This document shows, piece by piece, positions 25,984 through 34,993 of a stretch of 64,000 nt of DNA. The position numbers and the translations under genes are program-made. The DNA is from Veillonella sp. 3891 (GTDB lineage Bacteria; Bacillota; Negativicutes; Veillonellales; Veillonellaceae). Within the stretch, counting starts at the first letter, position 1. Each line of letters starts with the position of its first letter. The stretch lies in the NCBI RefSeq assembly GCF_003992315.1, contig NZ_RQVE01000002.1, positions 1 through 64,000 on the forward strand. The letters run 5' to 3'. Under the pieces are notes generated by a model. That model was not told the DNA's origin, searched no databases, and was given only the letters and a program-made list of their open reading frames with translations.

Positions 25984-27082
25984 AGAAAAAATCTCTTTGT
26001 ATCTTACTTTCTATGACTTCTACTTCTCCATTGGTATAAGTATTTTCTATTATTCGTTTCAACAAGGTTTGACTCATGTATTCTGTACCATAATGGCCCG
26101 CATCCACAACTGTGATGCCTAATTCTTTCGCCATTTGCATATCATGATATTTTACATCCCCTGTAATATAGACATCCGCTTTTTGTTTAGCAGCTACCTT
26201 GATGAACTCTGCTCCACTACCTGTGCACAAACCAATGCGCTGAACTTCTGCTTTCCTAGCCCCACCCCAACGCAATGCACTGTGGGGTAATACAGATTGT
26301 AATAATTCTTTGAACTTCTCTATCGATAGTGTTTGTGGTAGATTGCCAATACGACCAATATAGTGTGCATCATAGGCATTCTCTAAAGCTACTACATCAT
26401 AAGCAATCTCTTCGTAGGGATGAACTTTTTCCATAGAAGATAGAACCTGACCTAATAGCTTTGCAGGCACTACCGTCTCCACTCGTTCTTCCTGTACAGT
26501 TTCCATTGTACCTGTATGACCGATAAAAGGATTCGTCCCTTCCAAGGGTAGAAATCTTCCTTCTCCAGAAATAGAAAAACTGCAATGACTATAGGCACCG
26601 ATATGACCTGCCCCTGCATCACCCATAGCTTGGCGAAGTTGTTCACTATGTGTAACCGGCACATAGACAGCCACTTTATAAGCTACGTCTCGTCCTGTTT
26701 CTTCTAGCCCTTGTATATCTTGTAACCCCAGTCGTGTAGCGACTTCATCATTGAGACCACCCTCTGTGACATCTAAATTCGTATGCGCACTATACACATT
26801 AATACCATGGCATAGTAGATCTTTAATCATCTTTCCTTGCATCGTATCTGTGTTGATAGATTTGATCCCTTTGAAAATCATCGGATGATGTGTCACGATA
26901 GCATCTACTTGTCTCTCTATCGCTTCTGATACTACTTCTGGTGTTACATCGAGAGCTGTTAAAACTCGTTGCACTGCAGAACTCATAGTTCCCACTTGTA
27001 ATCCACAATTATCCCAAGATTCTTGCAACTGCAATGACGCCTGGCACTCAATCGCTTGAGCAATATCTTTCATAGTTACCAT
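25973..27082 (-). CDS. Nif3-like dinuclear metal-centre protein
   Basis: 369 residues, the long Nif3/YqfO form. It is a hexameric protein with a di-metal site, of unsettled role (GTP cyclohydrolase-like fold). NIF3 N-half: ESWDNCGLQVG and VTHHPMIFKGIKSI, with metal His residues, and YSAHTNLDVTEGGLND. A PII-like inserted domain lies mid-protein (YKVAVYVPVTHSEQLRQAMGDAG). The C-half has GSGAEFIKVAAKQKADVYITGDVKYHD and GHYGTE. It follows trmK, the common Firmicute arrangement. Confidence 0.92.
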   Translation of the reverse strand: MVTMKDIAQAIECQASLQLQESWDNCGLQVGTMSSAVQRVLTALDVTPEVVSEAIERQVDAIVTHHPMIFKGIKSINTDTMQGKMIKDLLCHGINVYSAHTNLDVTEGGLNDEVATRLGLQDIQGLEETGRDVAYKVAVYVPVTHSEQLRQAMGDAGAGHIGAYSHCSFSISGEGRFLPLEGTNPFIGHTGTMETVQEERVETVVPAKLLGQVLSSMEKVHPYEEIAYDVVALENAYDAHYIGRIGNLPQTLSIEKFKELLQSVLPHSALRWGGARKAEVQRIGLCTGSGAEFIKVAAKQKADVYITGDVKYHDMQMAKELGITVVDAGHYGTEYMSQTLLKRIIENTYTNGEVEVIESKIQRDFFFEV

Positions 27083-27172
27083 ATATACCTCCTATCCGCC
27101 ATCTCAACGTATGATGCAAAATTTCATACTTATCAATAGCTAAACTTTTAATGCTGAAAGTTTCACCCGTAT

Positions 27173-27856
27173 CTATCGTAAAATGTCTTGCAATCCTTGC
27201 AATTCCTGTTCCATCACCTGAGCCGCATCACTAGACTTCGCGGCGTCACGCATGTGTTGTAATATGGATTGCAACGTGGTAATTCTACGTTGTATGTGCT
27301 GCGTCCAAATTTCAGATTGCGCTTGTTGTAACAAGGCTCCATATTCCCATAACATCGATTCTTTAGACAACTCATCATACACGGAAGCAACGCCTTTCTG
27401 TACTAGCCACATATCATAATATTGATGGCCCTCTAGTAAGCATTCTTCTTGAACAATGCCATACCCTTGTTCTACTAAGAATTGTTTCAGCTCTCGCCGA
27501 TGGCTTTGGGGTTGCAATACGTAGGTGTCCAATAGTTCTGGTCCTATGGAGATGATGTGTTGCATCAACTCTCCACCCATACCACAAATGACTGCACAAT
27601 CTACTTCTCCTTGTTTTGTGGCTGCCAATCCATCTCCCAATCGACATTCAATAAATTGTTCTAGCTTTCGTTCCTTCACAAATCCTTTGGCAGACTCTAA
27701 GGGTCCTTGATTGACATCAATGGCAATGACCTTTTCAGCTACTCCTGCTTCTATACAAGCCACAGCTAAATACCCATGATCTGTACCCACATCTGCCACC
27801 GTTTGACACTGTGGAATCATATGTAATACTTGTTCTAATCGTTTTGAAAGTGCCAT
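27173..27856 (-). CDS. trmK: tRNA (adenine-22-N1)-methyltransferase
   Basis: 227 residues from the ATG at 27856 (GAGAG just upstream; a GTG at 27868 is the alternative). SAM-dependent enzyme that methylates A22 of tRNAs. SAM-binding motif TVADVGTDHGYLAVACIEAG at about residues 19-38, VIAIDVNQGPLESAKG next, then CAVICGMGGELM as motif IV, and LQPQSHRRELKQFL. The C-terminal helical part is a coiled coil. Next to nif3 as in Bacillus and driven by a promoter that starts in the tail of the tRNA terminator. Confidence 0.93.
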   Translation of the reverse strand: MALSKRLEQVLHMIPQCQTVADVGTDHGYLAVACIEAGVAEKVIAIDVNQGPLESAKGFVKERKLEQFIECRLGDGLAATKQGEVDCAVICGMGGELMQHIISIGPELLDTYVLQPQSHRRELKQFLVEQGYGIVQEECLLEGHQYYDMWLVQKGVASVYDELSKESMLWEYGALLQQAQSEIWTQHIQRRITTLQSILQHMRDAAKSSDAAQVMEQELQGLQDILR

Positions 27857-27998
27857 ATTTACTCTCACATTTCTAATGTATCTTCACCGGCATATATTGA
27901 TATGTATTCCTTACATATACGTTTCTTACACCATCAAAGATTGACAACTACTCTTATATACTTACTATTGATCGTTATCCCTTGTAAACTTCTCTTTC

Positions 27999-28027
27999 AT
28001 TATACAATGAACCCCTATAGATAACAA
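27999..28027 (-). promoter_or_regulatory. Promoter of trmK-nif3
   Basis: Minus strand TTGTTA (28027-28022), 17 bases, TATAAT (28004-27999), with a TG extension. The -35 lies in the T-tail of the tRNA terminator. Confidence 0.65.
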
Positions 28028-28029
28028 AA

Positions 28030-28056
28030 AAACCATCTCACAATGTGAGATGGTTT
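28030..28056 (-). terminator. Terminator of the tRNA cluster
   Basis: AAACCATCTCAC (28030-28041) pairs perfectly with GTGAGATGGTTT (28045-28056), loop AAT, followed by seven T on minus. Confidence 0.95.
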
Positions 28057-28061
28057 CCTTA

Positions 28062-28136
28062 TGGTGGGCCCACCTGGATTTGAACCAGGGACCGACCGGT
28101 TATGAGCCGGTTGCTCTACCCCTGAGCTATAGGCCC
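28062..28136 (-). tRNA. tRNA with CAT anticodon (Met or Ile2)
   Basis: 75-nt cloverleaf with encoded CCA; acceptor GGGCCTA/TGGGCCC. The anticodon loop CTCATAA gives CAT. The GGCTCATAACC anticodon arm resembles tRNA-Ile2, whose C34 becomes lysidine through TilS (43.5 kb), but elongator tRNA-Met cannot be excluded by eye. The initiator type is unlikely because the stem lacks three consecutive GC pairs. Confidence 0.93.
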
Positions 28137-28141
28137 TCGTT

Positions 28142-28227
28142 TGGTGCGGATGATGGGACTTGAACCCATACGAGCGTACGCTCACCACCCCCTCAAGATG
28201 GCGTGTCTGCCATTCCACCACATCCGC
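28142..28227 (-). tRNA. tRNA-Leu (GAG)
   Basis: 86-nt tRNA with a long variable arm (class II) and encoded CCA; acceptor GCGGATG/CATCCGC; anticodon loop TTGAGGG gives GAG, reading CUC and CUU. Confidence 0.94.
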
Positions 28228-28242
28228 ATGAGGATATGTATA

Positions 28243-28318
<76 letters not shown>

Positions 28319-28362
28319 GAATATATAAATATATGAATGTACCTAAAAATAGGTAAAAAAAA

Positions 28363-28438
28363 TGGCGACCCCGATCGGATTTGAACCGACGATCTTCGCC
28401 GTGACAGGGCGACATGTTAACCGCTACACCACGGGGCC
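28363..28438 (-). tRNA. tRNA-Asp (GTC)
   Basis: 76-nt cloverleaf with encoded CCA; acceptor GGCCCCG/CGGGGTC; anticodon loop CTGTCAC gives GTC. First of four tRNAs in one minus-strand transcript. Confidence 0.95.
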
Positions 28439-28532
28439 GTGTACTGAGTACTCATATACTATACCATAGGTATTACATCTTGGCAATACCTATGGACAAT
28501 TTTATATATTCCTAAAACGCATAGATATTCTT

Positions 28533-29321
28533 TTAATAGCAATTGGGTTTCCGATCCCGGAACACATTGATTTTAGACCGAATATCTTTCACTATATCTA
28601 CATCGATAGTAATGGTTTGTATTTGCGGCATTTCATCACATTCTAGTAGCACTTCTCCCCACGGGTCTACTACCATCGAGTGACCTGCCATGGGTAACTT
28701 ACCAATAGTGCCACAACCATTAACACTACAGAAATACATTTGATTTTCTATGGCTCTCGCTTGATTCAATATGCGCCAATGATGTAAGCGTAACATCGGC
28801 CATTGAGCTGGTAAAAAGAATAGCTCTATCCCTTGTAAGGCAGATTTACGAATTAACTCAGGAAAACGAATATCATAACAAGTGGCACTAGAGCAAAGCA
28901 CACCCTCTAATTCAAATTGATGAATCCCATTGCCACCAGTAAAGAATTGATCTTCTTTGGCAGGGCTAAAGCCATGCATCTTATCATAGGTAGAGAGCAA
29001 TTCGCCTTTTCGGTTGTACACATAGGTTCTATTGTAGATAGAGCCACCTTCTTTGACAGCCACCGATCCACCAAAGATATTCACATGTTCTGATTGTGCC
29101 AATTCCTGCAGCAAAGATTGTGACCGTTGACCACCTTCATCTGCTAATGCATGTAATTCTGGACCTGTCATGAATCCTGTATTCCAGGTTTCTGGCAATA
29201 CGACTACATCCACACTTTGCTTTGCCAAGGCTCGTACCTTTTCTGCTAGGATATCAAAATTTCTATCCACTTGCCCAATCTCTGTAGCTAATTGAACAAT
29301 GCCTAATCGCAACTCTTTCAT
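28533..29321 (-). CDS. Nitrilase-superfamily carbon-nitrogen hydrolase
   Basis: 262 residues from the ATG at 29321 (AGGAGG 4-5 bases upstream, inside the end of cysE). It should hydrolyse amide bonds of small molecules, likely omega-amidase-type (YafV/Nit2-like). The catalytic triad is visible: Glu in VVVLPETWNTGF, Lys in SPAKEDQFF and Cys in SSATCYDIRFPEL. It overlaps cysE and follows cysK, so it is the third gene of a cysteine-biosynthesis operon. A role in recycling an amide of a sulfur or keto acid is possible. Confidence 0.9.
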   Translation of the reverse strand: MKELRLGIVQLATEIGQVDRNFDILAEKVRALAKQSVDVVVLPETWNTGFMTGPELHALADEGGQRSQSLLQELAQSEHVNIFGGSVAVKEGGSIYNRTYVYNRKGELLSTYDKMHGFSPAKEDQFFTGGNGIHQFELEGVLCSSATCYDIRFPELIRKSALQGIELFFLPAQWPMLRLHHWRILNQARAIENQMYFCSVNGCGTIGKLPMAGHSMVVDPWGEVLLECDEMPQIQTITIDVDIVKDIRSKINVFRDRKPNCY

Positions 29322-29329
29322 AGTTCCTC

Positions 29330-29956
29330 CTAGATATGCCACGCCATATGATCTGTAAACTCGTTTGGTTCCAATGGCAATGCATGGCGCCGTGGTACAT
29401 AGGACCCTTTGTCAAATCGATCTACCTTAGGACGCCGATAAATGATGTGATCTGGTTCCGTTTCAAAGATGATTACATTGCTAGGAACATCTCGTTTGAT
29501 GACTAAGTTACAACCTATCTTTGAACCTGTTCCTACCGTTATATCCCCTAATACTTTGGTACCAGCACCAATGAGCACATCATCTTCTACCGTAGGATGG
29601 CGTTTTATCTTGCGTGAATCCATCCCCCCTAGGGTCACACCGTGAAAGAGGGTCACATTATCTCCAACGATAGCTGTTTCACCGATGACAACGCCCATCC
29701 CATGGTCAATGAACAAACCTTTCCCAATTTGCGCTCCTGGATGAATTTCTATCCCTGTTACCCGACGTGAGTGTAACGCCACTCTTCGTGCCAAGGTAAA
29801 CCAACCTTTTCGGTACAGGCGATGCGCAAAAAAGTGCCAAAATAAGGCTGTTATATGAGGATATGTCCAAACTACCATGAACCAAGAGGTAGCCGCTGGA
29901 TCAGATTGTAATACGCGCTGTATGTTATATCGAATGGAATTCCATACCTCTCTCAT
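29330..29956 (-). CDS. cysE: Serine O-acetyltransferase
   Basis: 208 residues from the ATG at 29956, preceded by GGGAGGT at 6-7 bases. Makes O-acetylserine from serine and acetyl-CoA, the first step of cysteine synthesis. The N-terminal helical part is followed by the left-handed beta-helix of hexapeptide repeats (EIHPGAQIGKGLFIDHGMGVVIGETAIVGDN, HGVTLGG), with the catalytic His in IDHGMG and GVTLGG. It lacks the long N-terminal domain of E. coli CysE, as Firmicute EpsC-like enzymes do. cysK is directly upstream. Confidence 0.94.
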   Translation of the reverse strand: MREVWNSIRYNIQRVLQSDPAATSWFMVVWTYPHITALFWHFFAHRLYRKGWFTLARRVALHSRRVTGIEIHPGAQIGKGLFIDHGMGVVIGETAIVGDNVTLFHGVTLGGMDSRKIKRHPTVEDDVLIGAGTKVLGDITVGTGSKIGCNLVIKRDVPSNVIIFETEPDHIIYRRPKVDRFDKGSYVPRRHALPLEPNEFTDHMAWHI

Positions 29957-29975
29957 TAATACCTCCCTATACAGA

Positions 29976-30001
29976 GATAGCATGGCCTAGACCATGCTAT
30001 C
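29976..30001 (-). promoter_or_regulatory. Perfect hairpin between cysK and cysE
   Basis: GATAGCATGG (29976-29985) and CCATGCTATC (29992-30001) form a 10-bp perfect stem with a 6-nt loop, 20 bases before the cysE start. No T-run follows on minus, so it looks like an RNA-processing, stability or partial-attenuation element rather than a terminator. Confidence 0.5.
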
Positions 30002-30018
30002 TTTCGTATCACAATCGA

Positions 30019-30933
30019 TTAAGAATGAATCCAATCTACACTTTCAAATTGAATCATAGATAGATATTTTTCTACTCCATCTGGAGCTACCACGACAACG
30101 TCCACATCTGGGAATTTGCGACCGTATTGACGAGCCACCAAGATAGCCGCCGCAGAGGAAATACCGATACCAATACCAGTTTCTCGCATGAAGTTGCCTA
30201 CTTCTTCGATAGCATCTTCATCAGTTACTGTTTGTACTTCGTCCATCAAAGAAGAGTCGAAGTTTTCTGGAATAAATCCAGCCCCAAGACCTTGGATTTT
30301 ATGAACTCCGCCAGTACCGCGAGAAATTACTGGAGATCCTTCTGGCTCTACAGCCACCGCTTTAATGTACGGATGTTGCTCCTTCAAAGCTTTTGTAACA
30401 CCAGTGAAAGTACCCCCTGTACCAATACCAGCTACGAAAATGCCTACATTCGGTACATCCCGTAAAATTTCTTTTGCCGTAGTTTCATAATGAGCTGTTG
30501 GATTGGCTGGGTTCACAAATTGACCTAGTGTCACCGCATTTGGATAATTATCAAGAATTTCTTGCGCTTTTCCAAGAGCACCTTTCATACCCAATTCTTT
30601 TGGAGTCAAAATTAATTGTGCACCGTACGCTTTGATTAATTCGCGACGTTCTTTACTCATACTTTCAGGCATAATGATGATTGTTTTAATGGATAACATA
30701 GCACCTAGCATAGCCAACGCAATCCCAGTGTTACCACTAGTAGCTTCTACGATAATCGTATCGTTTTTAATTAAGCCTTTTTCTTTCGCATCTTGTAACA
30801 TACCAAGGACAGCACGGTCTTTTACACTGCCGCCTGCATTATACTTTTCTAATTTTACATATACATTAGTATCTGGAATTCGATACACTGGTGTGTTTCC
30901 AATTAAGTCAATTGCATTTTTTACAACAGCCAT
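30019..30933 (-). CDS. cysK: Cysteine synthase A (O-acetylserine sulfhydrylase)
   Basis: 304 residues, PLP enzyme joining O-acetylserine and sulfide to make cysteine. The PLP lysine is in GGSVKDRAVLGM at about residue 37. The asparagine loop is EATSGNTGIAL and the phosphate loop GIGTGGTFTGV. The C-terminal SSAAAILVA is also typical. First gene of cysK-cysE-nitrilase, behind a strong promoter. The reader also finds cysE next to it, so both steps are made together. Confidence 0.95.
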   Translation of the reverse strand: MAVVKNAIDLIGNTPVYRIPDTNVYVKLEKYNAGGSVKDRAVLGMLQDAKEKGLIKNDTIIVEATSGNTGIALAMLGAMLSIKTIIIMPESMSKERRELIKAYGAQLILTPKELGMKGALGKAQEILDNYPNAVTLGQFVNPANPTAHYETTAKEILRDVPNVGIFVAGIGTGGTFTGVTKALKEQHPYIKAVAVEPEGSPVISRGTGGVHKIQGLGAGFIPENFDSSLMDEVQTVTDEDAIEEVGNFMRETGIGIGISSAAAILVARQYGRKFPDVDVVVVAPDGVEKYLSMIQFESVDWIHS

Positions 30934-30985
30934 AATAATTCTCCTCTACTTAGACTTCATATATAAAACACTTAAATTTATTCCT

Positions 30986-31014
30986 ATTGTATAGGTGGGA
31001 TTTGATTTTGTCAA
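30986..31014 (-). promoter_or_regulatory. Promoter of cysK operon
   Basis: Minus strand TTGACA (31014-31009), 17 bases, TACAAT (30991-30986), about 55 bases before the start codon. I see no T-box or SAM riboswitch in the short leader. Confidence 0.75.
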
Positions 31015-31037
31015 CCAATTTTTTCTCAAAATTTCAA

Positions 31038-32024
31038 TTATTTTGATTGAAAGCCACCATGACCCATACGAATACAATCTTCTTTTGTAATCCGCACATC
31101 TGCTAATAACCGTGGCGTAATCACATCAAAGGCACTGGGGTTATTATATAAAACACCACCCGGAACGCCTAGCACAGGGGTGTTGTCATCTAAATAAGCA
31201 ATGCACACCATAGACCCCGGCAACACTGGCAATCCATAGGTCACCACTTCTTTTGCACGACGTGCAATGGCACCTGGCGTTAAGTCATCAGGATCTACAC
31301 TCATGCCGCCAGTGCAGAATACAATCTCCGCCCCTTGAGCTTTTACTTTGTCCATAGCCTCTACAATTTGATCTGTATCATCTGGCACAATTTCATGGGC
31401 TACCAGTTCCACGCCATAGTCCGATACACGTTCTTGGATAACCGCGGTGAAAGCATCCTCAATACGACCAGCAAAGACTTCACTACCCGTAGTAACAATG
31501 CCCATTTTCTTACGCACAAATGGATGCACTTGTAAGATAGGTTCCTTGCCTTCACGTAGCCGCTTCGCTTCCTCTAACTGCCATGCTTCTAATAATAATG
31601 GAATACATCGCATGCCCGCTACCGCTTGACCTGCTTTCACAGGTGTACCGTGTAAGCGTGTAACGATCGTTAATTCTCCAATACTATTAATACCGTGTAA
31701 TCCTTCCACATCCACAGTCAATACACCATCATGGTTCGCCAGCGCCTCAATCTTACCTTGTTGTACTGGCGTAGGGCTGATAGATGGATGTTCACAAAAA
31801 CGATATAATTCTTCCGCCACTTGCTCCTCGTGAACTAAGTTATAATCGTTTTCTTCCATCACATAAATATGCTCTTTTCCTAATTGCAATAGTAAAGCCA
31901 CATCTTCTTCTCGAATCACGTGCCCTCGCTTAAACGGCGTATCTTTTACCTCTCCAATAACGATGCGCACAATATCGTGGCAAAGTGCTTGCCCCACTGC
32001 ATCTTTTACATGTATTTCTTTCAT
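31038..32024 (-). CDS. Molybdopterin-binding (MogA/MoeA-like) protein
   Basis: 328 residues from the ATG at 32024 (GGGG 8 bases upstream), overlapping no more than the intergenic edge of crcB. The MoCF-biosynthesis fold is at about residues 165-310: KMGIVTTGSEVFAG, FCTGGMSVDPDDLTPG, PVLPGSMVCIAYLDD, PVLGVPGGVLY. The N-terminal half is beta-rich and resembles the first domain of MoeA-related proteins. It may take part in molybdenum-cofactor handling or in sensing it. The rest of a moa/moe cluster is not in this window. Confidence 0.82.
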   Translation of the reverse strand: MKEIHVKDAVGQALCHDIVRIVIGEVKDTPFKRGHVIREEDVALLLQLGKEHIYVMEENDYNLVHEEQVAEELYRFCEHPSISPTPVQQGKIEALANHDGVLTVDVEGLHGINSIGELTIVTRLHGTPVKAGQAVAGMRCIPLLLEAWQLEEAKRLREGKEPILQVHPFVRKKMGIVTTGSEVFAGRIEDAFTAVIQERVSDYGVELVAHEIVPDDTDQIVEAMDKVKAQGAEIVFCTGGMSVDPDDLTPGAIARRAKEVVTYGLPVLPGSMVCIAYLDDNTPVLGVPGGVLYNNPSAFDVITPRLLADVRITKEDCIRMGHGGFQSK

Positions 32025-32028
32025 CGTA

Positions 32029-32403
32029 TTATCCCCACATTCGTTTACCAATGGTGAAAGCCAGCCCACATAGGCCATATCCAACTAATACCTGTCCACC
32101 CATGTAAGATAGCATATACCACAAACCTTTTTCTTGTAGCATATACCCTTCAAAGATAAACGTAGAAAACGTTGTAAGCCCACCTAAAAAACCTGTAATA
32201 GATAACAGCTTAACCCAAGGTGATAGATTGGGTTGCCCTTCAATATATGCCATACCTAAGCCAATTAGCATGGACCCTATCATATTCACTAGTACTGTGC
32301 CCCAAGGATACAGCGCTCCTTTCGTGACCATGTACTGCCCGATGCCATATCTCGATAAGGCGCCAATCGCTCCACCAATAGCCACTGCTATATATACATT
32401 CAT
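32029..32403 (-). CDS. crcB: Fluoride exporter CrcB/Fluc
   Basis: 124 residues from the ATG at 32403 (AAGGAG 7 bases before; a TTG at 32409 is less likely). A four-helix dual-topology fluoride channel. Conserved features are GGAIGALSRYGIGQYM, WGTVLVNMIGSMLIG and GGLTTFSTF, with the channel Asn and the Phe/Ser/Thr lining. Only one crcB copy is visible, so it should form a homodimer. I see no fluoride riboswitch upstream. It ends 5 bases before the molybdopterin-binding gene. Confidence 0.93.
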   Translation of the reverse strand: MNVYIAVAIGGAIGALSRYGIGQYMVTKGALYPWGTVLVNMIGSMLIGLGMAYIEGQPNLSPWVKLLSITGFLGGLTTFSTFIFEGYMLQEKGLWYMLSYMGGQVLVGYGLCGLAFTIGKRMWG

Positions 32404-32899
32404 AATCAAACTCCTTTATGCCTTTATTATACACCACATTAAGTATGATTATATACTAAAGTGTGAGATTTTCTCTCTCGATTTATATATAAGATGTTAT
32501 AGTTATACGCTATATTACAAGCACTCGATATATTTTTCACTATATGTTATGTCAATCTTATATATATTGCTTTTTTTACAGTTAGTAAGGTATGTATTGA
32601 AGAGTCCAATTTATACTATTCCAACCTTATATACGTTGCCTCTATCACAGAGTATAAGTTAATCCACATAGCAAACTCAAGCATACTTATGCTAGTATAC
32701 CTTTTTACTTATTACAAAAAACTTTTTTATACAAGCCATACGCAAGTGCAACTACACAAACAACCTAGTTCATCCACTCTTATACAGGTTCTATCATACA
32801 GAAACTGGACAGATTAATGCTGTCCCCAAAATTTGACAAAGAGCTCTTATACATCAAAAAAAGAACTGCCTATGTCTAAGCAGTTCTTCTTGTTCATAT
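32404..32899. other. Gene-free stretch between crcB and aspA
   Basis: No gene. It contains a short direct repeat (CAATCTTATATATATTGC near 32551 and CAACCTTATATACGTTGC near 32622), a palindrome AGCATA-ct-TATGCT near 32690, a GGACAG...CTGTCC hairpin near 32808 and the aspA terminator at the right end. Otherwise AT-rich and unremarkable. Confidence 0.6.
32861..32888 (-). terminator. Terminator of aspA
   Basis: AAGAACTGC (32861-32869) pairs with GCAGTTCTT (32880-32888), with seven A on plus (T on minus) after it. It lies 12 bases past the stop. Confidence 0.85.
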
Positions 32900-34315
32900 T
32901 TAGTTACCAGGATGTTTTACTAAATCTTGACCCGCAATACCAGGGCGTGTCATTTCTTTTGGAGACAGGATATAATCCATCTCTTCTTTCGTTAACAATC
33001 CTTGTTCTAGAATAATTTCTTTTACACTACGATCAGTTTCTAAGGCTTCTTTCGCTAAGGCAGAGGCATTTTCATAACCGATATGTGGTAACAATGCTGT
33101 TACAATGCCAACAGAACGTTCTAACCAGTATTCGCATTGTTCTTTATCCACTTCAAGATCAATCAACAATTTATCTACAAATGTGTTCACCGCATTTTTT
33201 AAGTAGCACATGGAGTTGAACAAGTTATACGCAATGACTGGCTCCATTACGTTCAATTCAAACTGTCCATTTTCCACGCCAAGGGAAATTGTTAAATCAT
33301 TACCGATGACTTGATAACAAGTTTGGTTCAATACTTCTGCGATAACTGGGTTTACTTTACCTGGCATGATAGAAGAGCCTGGTTGACGTGGAGGCAATTT
33401 TAACTCACCAATACCGCAACGAGGGCCCGATGCCATTAAACGGAAATCGTTAGCCATTTTAATCAATACTAGAGCTGTTACTTTCAATCCAGAGGAAATA
33501 TCTGCAAACACGTCTGTATTATTGGTCGCATCAATTAAGTTATCCGCTGTAATGAACGGTTCACCTACAACACGAGATAACTCATCTACGACAGCTTTGA
33601 TATACGTAGGTTCTGCATTTAAGCCAGTACCAACAGCAGTAGCACCCATATTAACTGTATGTGCTTCTAACATGGCGGATTTAATACGACGAATGCCACG
33701 ACGCACGCCAGATGCATAAGCCCCCATTTCTTGACCTAATGTAATTGGCACCGCATCTTGCAAGTGAGTACGACCCATTTTTAAAATTTCTTTATATTCT
33801 TCTGCTTTTTTATCTAATTCATCTGCTAAGCGACGAAGGGCTGCCAATAGAGGTTTACTTTTCATGATGGCACATACTTTAATAGCCGTAGGGAACGTAT
33901 CATTCGTAGATTGCGCCATATTCACATGGTTATTAGGGGATACGATATCGTATTGACCTTTTTCATAGCCTAAAATTTCCAAGGCACGGTTTGCTAATAC
34001 TTCGTTCATATTCATATTGAAAGAAGTGCCTGCTCCACCTTGAATAGGATCCACTGGGAATTGATCATTGAAGTTACCACGTACTACCTCATCTGCAGCA
34101 CGACTGATAGCTTGCCCAATTTTTTCATCTAAACGACCTGTACTCATATTTGCTAAGGCACACGCTTTTTTAACCATAGCCATAGCTTTTACAAAGTCTA
34201 AATCAATTTGCTTACCTGTAATAAAAAAGTTTTCAATACCACGTAATGTTTGCACACCATAGTACAACTCATCAGCTAATTCCAATTCACCTAGAAAATC
34301 ATGTTCTTTTCTCAT
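32900..34315 (-). CDS. aspA: Aspartate ammonia-lyase
   Basis: 471 residues from the ATG at 34315 (AGAGG 7 bases upstream), the normal AspA length; a longer frame to 34354 lacks a site. It converts aspartate to fumarate and ammonia. Signature GSSIMPGKVNPVIAE with the catalytic Ser loop is near residue 310. Other conserved blocks are GAGTSFNMNMNEVLANRALE, SPNNHVNMAQSTND and GRTHLQDAVP. Aspartase is favoured over class II fumarase by the MNEVLANRA and HVNMAQSTNDTFPTA wording and by the presence of a separate Fe-S fumarase. It feeds the fumarate pool. Confidence 0.9.
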   Translation of the reverse strand: MRKEHDFLGELELADELYYGVQTLRGIENFFITGKQIDLDFVKAMAMVKKACALANMSTGRLDEKIGQAISRAADEVVRGNFNDQFPVDPIQGGAGTSFNMNMNEVLANRALEILGYEKGQYDIVSPNNHVNMAQSTNDTFPTAIKVCAIMKSKPLLAALRRLADELDKKAEEYKEILKMGRTHLQDAVPITLGQEMGAYASGVRRGIRRIKSAMLEAHTVNMGATAVGTGLNAEPTYIKAVVDELSRVVGEPFITADNLIDATNNTDVFADISSGLKVTALVLIKMANDFRLMASGPRCGIGELKLPPRQPGSSIMPGKVNPVIAEVLNQTCYQVIGNDLTISLGVENGQFELNVMEPVIAYNLFNSMCYLKNAVNTFVDKLLIDLEVDKEQCEYWLERSVGIVTALLPHIGYENASALAKEALETDRSVKEIILEQGLLTKEEMDYILSPKEMTRPGIAGQDLVKHPGN

Positions 34316-34724
34316 AGTATACCTCTTTTCATACAACATCAGATGCATAGGCACCTACTGTATAAGTTTTGTTTATATGATATACCTGTATTATATCATG
34401 TATCTTGTATACATAATAGAGATATACTTTCTAGTTACGAATAATGCTACCTTGTATATCCAACTAAATAACTAAAACTCATAGAGCTCATTATTTTTTA
34501 TCATTTTATTATATTTCTATAGACTATATAGGAATATTACCTATTCAGCATATACTTGTATTAAAAATAACTACACAACTATGATAGCTGAATTTCATCT
34601 CCTCATATGAAAAAGTGGTTGCAACCGGGTAGCAACGATTTCAATTTATACCCTTTTAACTCCCTTTTAGAAAACAAGAAACCCAGTAACTAGGCTAGTT
34701 ACTGGGTTTTCATTTTGTATTGAA
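34316..34724. other. Gene-free stretch between aspA and rpsR
   Basis: No gene. It has a short inverted repeat GTTGCAACC...GTAGCAAC near 34618-34636 and the rpsR terminator at 34679-34709. The aspA promoter must lie on the left part, but several TATAAT-like boxes prevent a choice. Confidence 0.6.
34679..34709 (-). terminator. Terminator of rpsF-ssb-rpsR
   Basis: AAACCCAGTAACTA (34679-34692) pairs with TAGTTACTGGGTTT (34696-34709), flanked by A-rich DNA that gives T on minus. It lies 16 bases past the rpsR stop. Confidence 0.9.
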
Positions 34725-34955
34725 TTATTCTGCTGTGAATGGCAACAACGCGATTGCACGAGCACGTTTAATTGCAAGTGTTAATTTACGTTGATGTTTA
34801 GCACAAACACCAGAAATACGACGTGGAAGAATTTTGCCACGTTCAGTCGTAAAACGACGAAGTTTAGCAATATCTTTATAGTCGATTTGATCAGCATGGT
34901 CAACACAGAAGTTGCATACTTTTCTTCTTGGTTTTCTGCCTCTATCTCTTCTCAT
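34725..34955 (-). CDS. rpsR: Ribosomal protein S18
   Basis: 76 residues, small-subunit protein that binds with S6 on the platform. [16 protein letters not shown] near the N-terminus holds a CxxC, then [43 protein letters not shown] is the canonical S18 core. Last of rpsF-ssb-rpsR, the conserved bacterial order. Confidence 0.97.
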   Translation of the reverse strand: MRRDRGRKPRRKVCNFCVDHADQIDYKDIAKLRRFTTERGKILPRRISGVCAKHQRKLTLAIKRARAIALLPFTAE

Positions 34956-34993
34956 TGAGAAACCTCCTTTGATATAGTTGTGGAGTTCTTAGC

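Noticed and set aside
32410-32560. Fluoride riboswitch upstream of crcB
   Set aside because: Searched by eye for the conserved pseudoknot sequence; not found.
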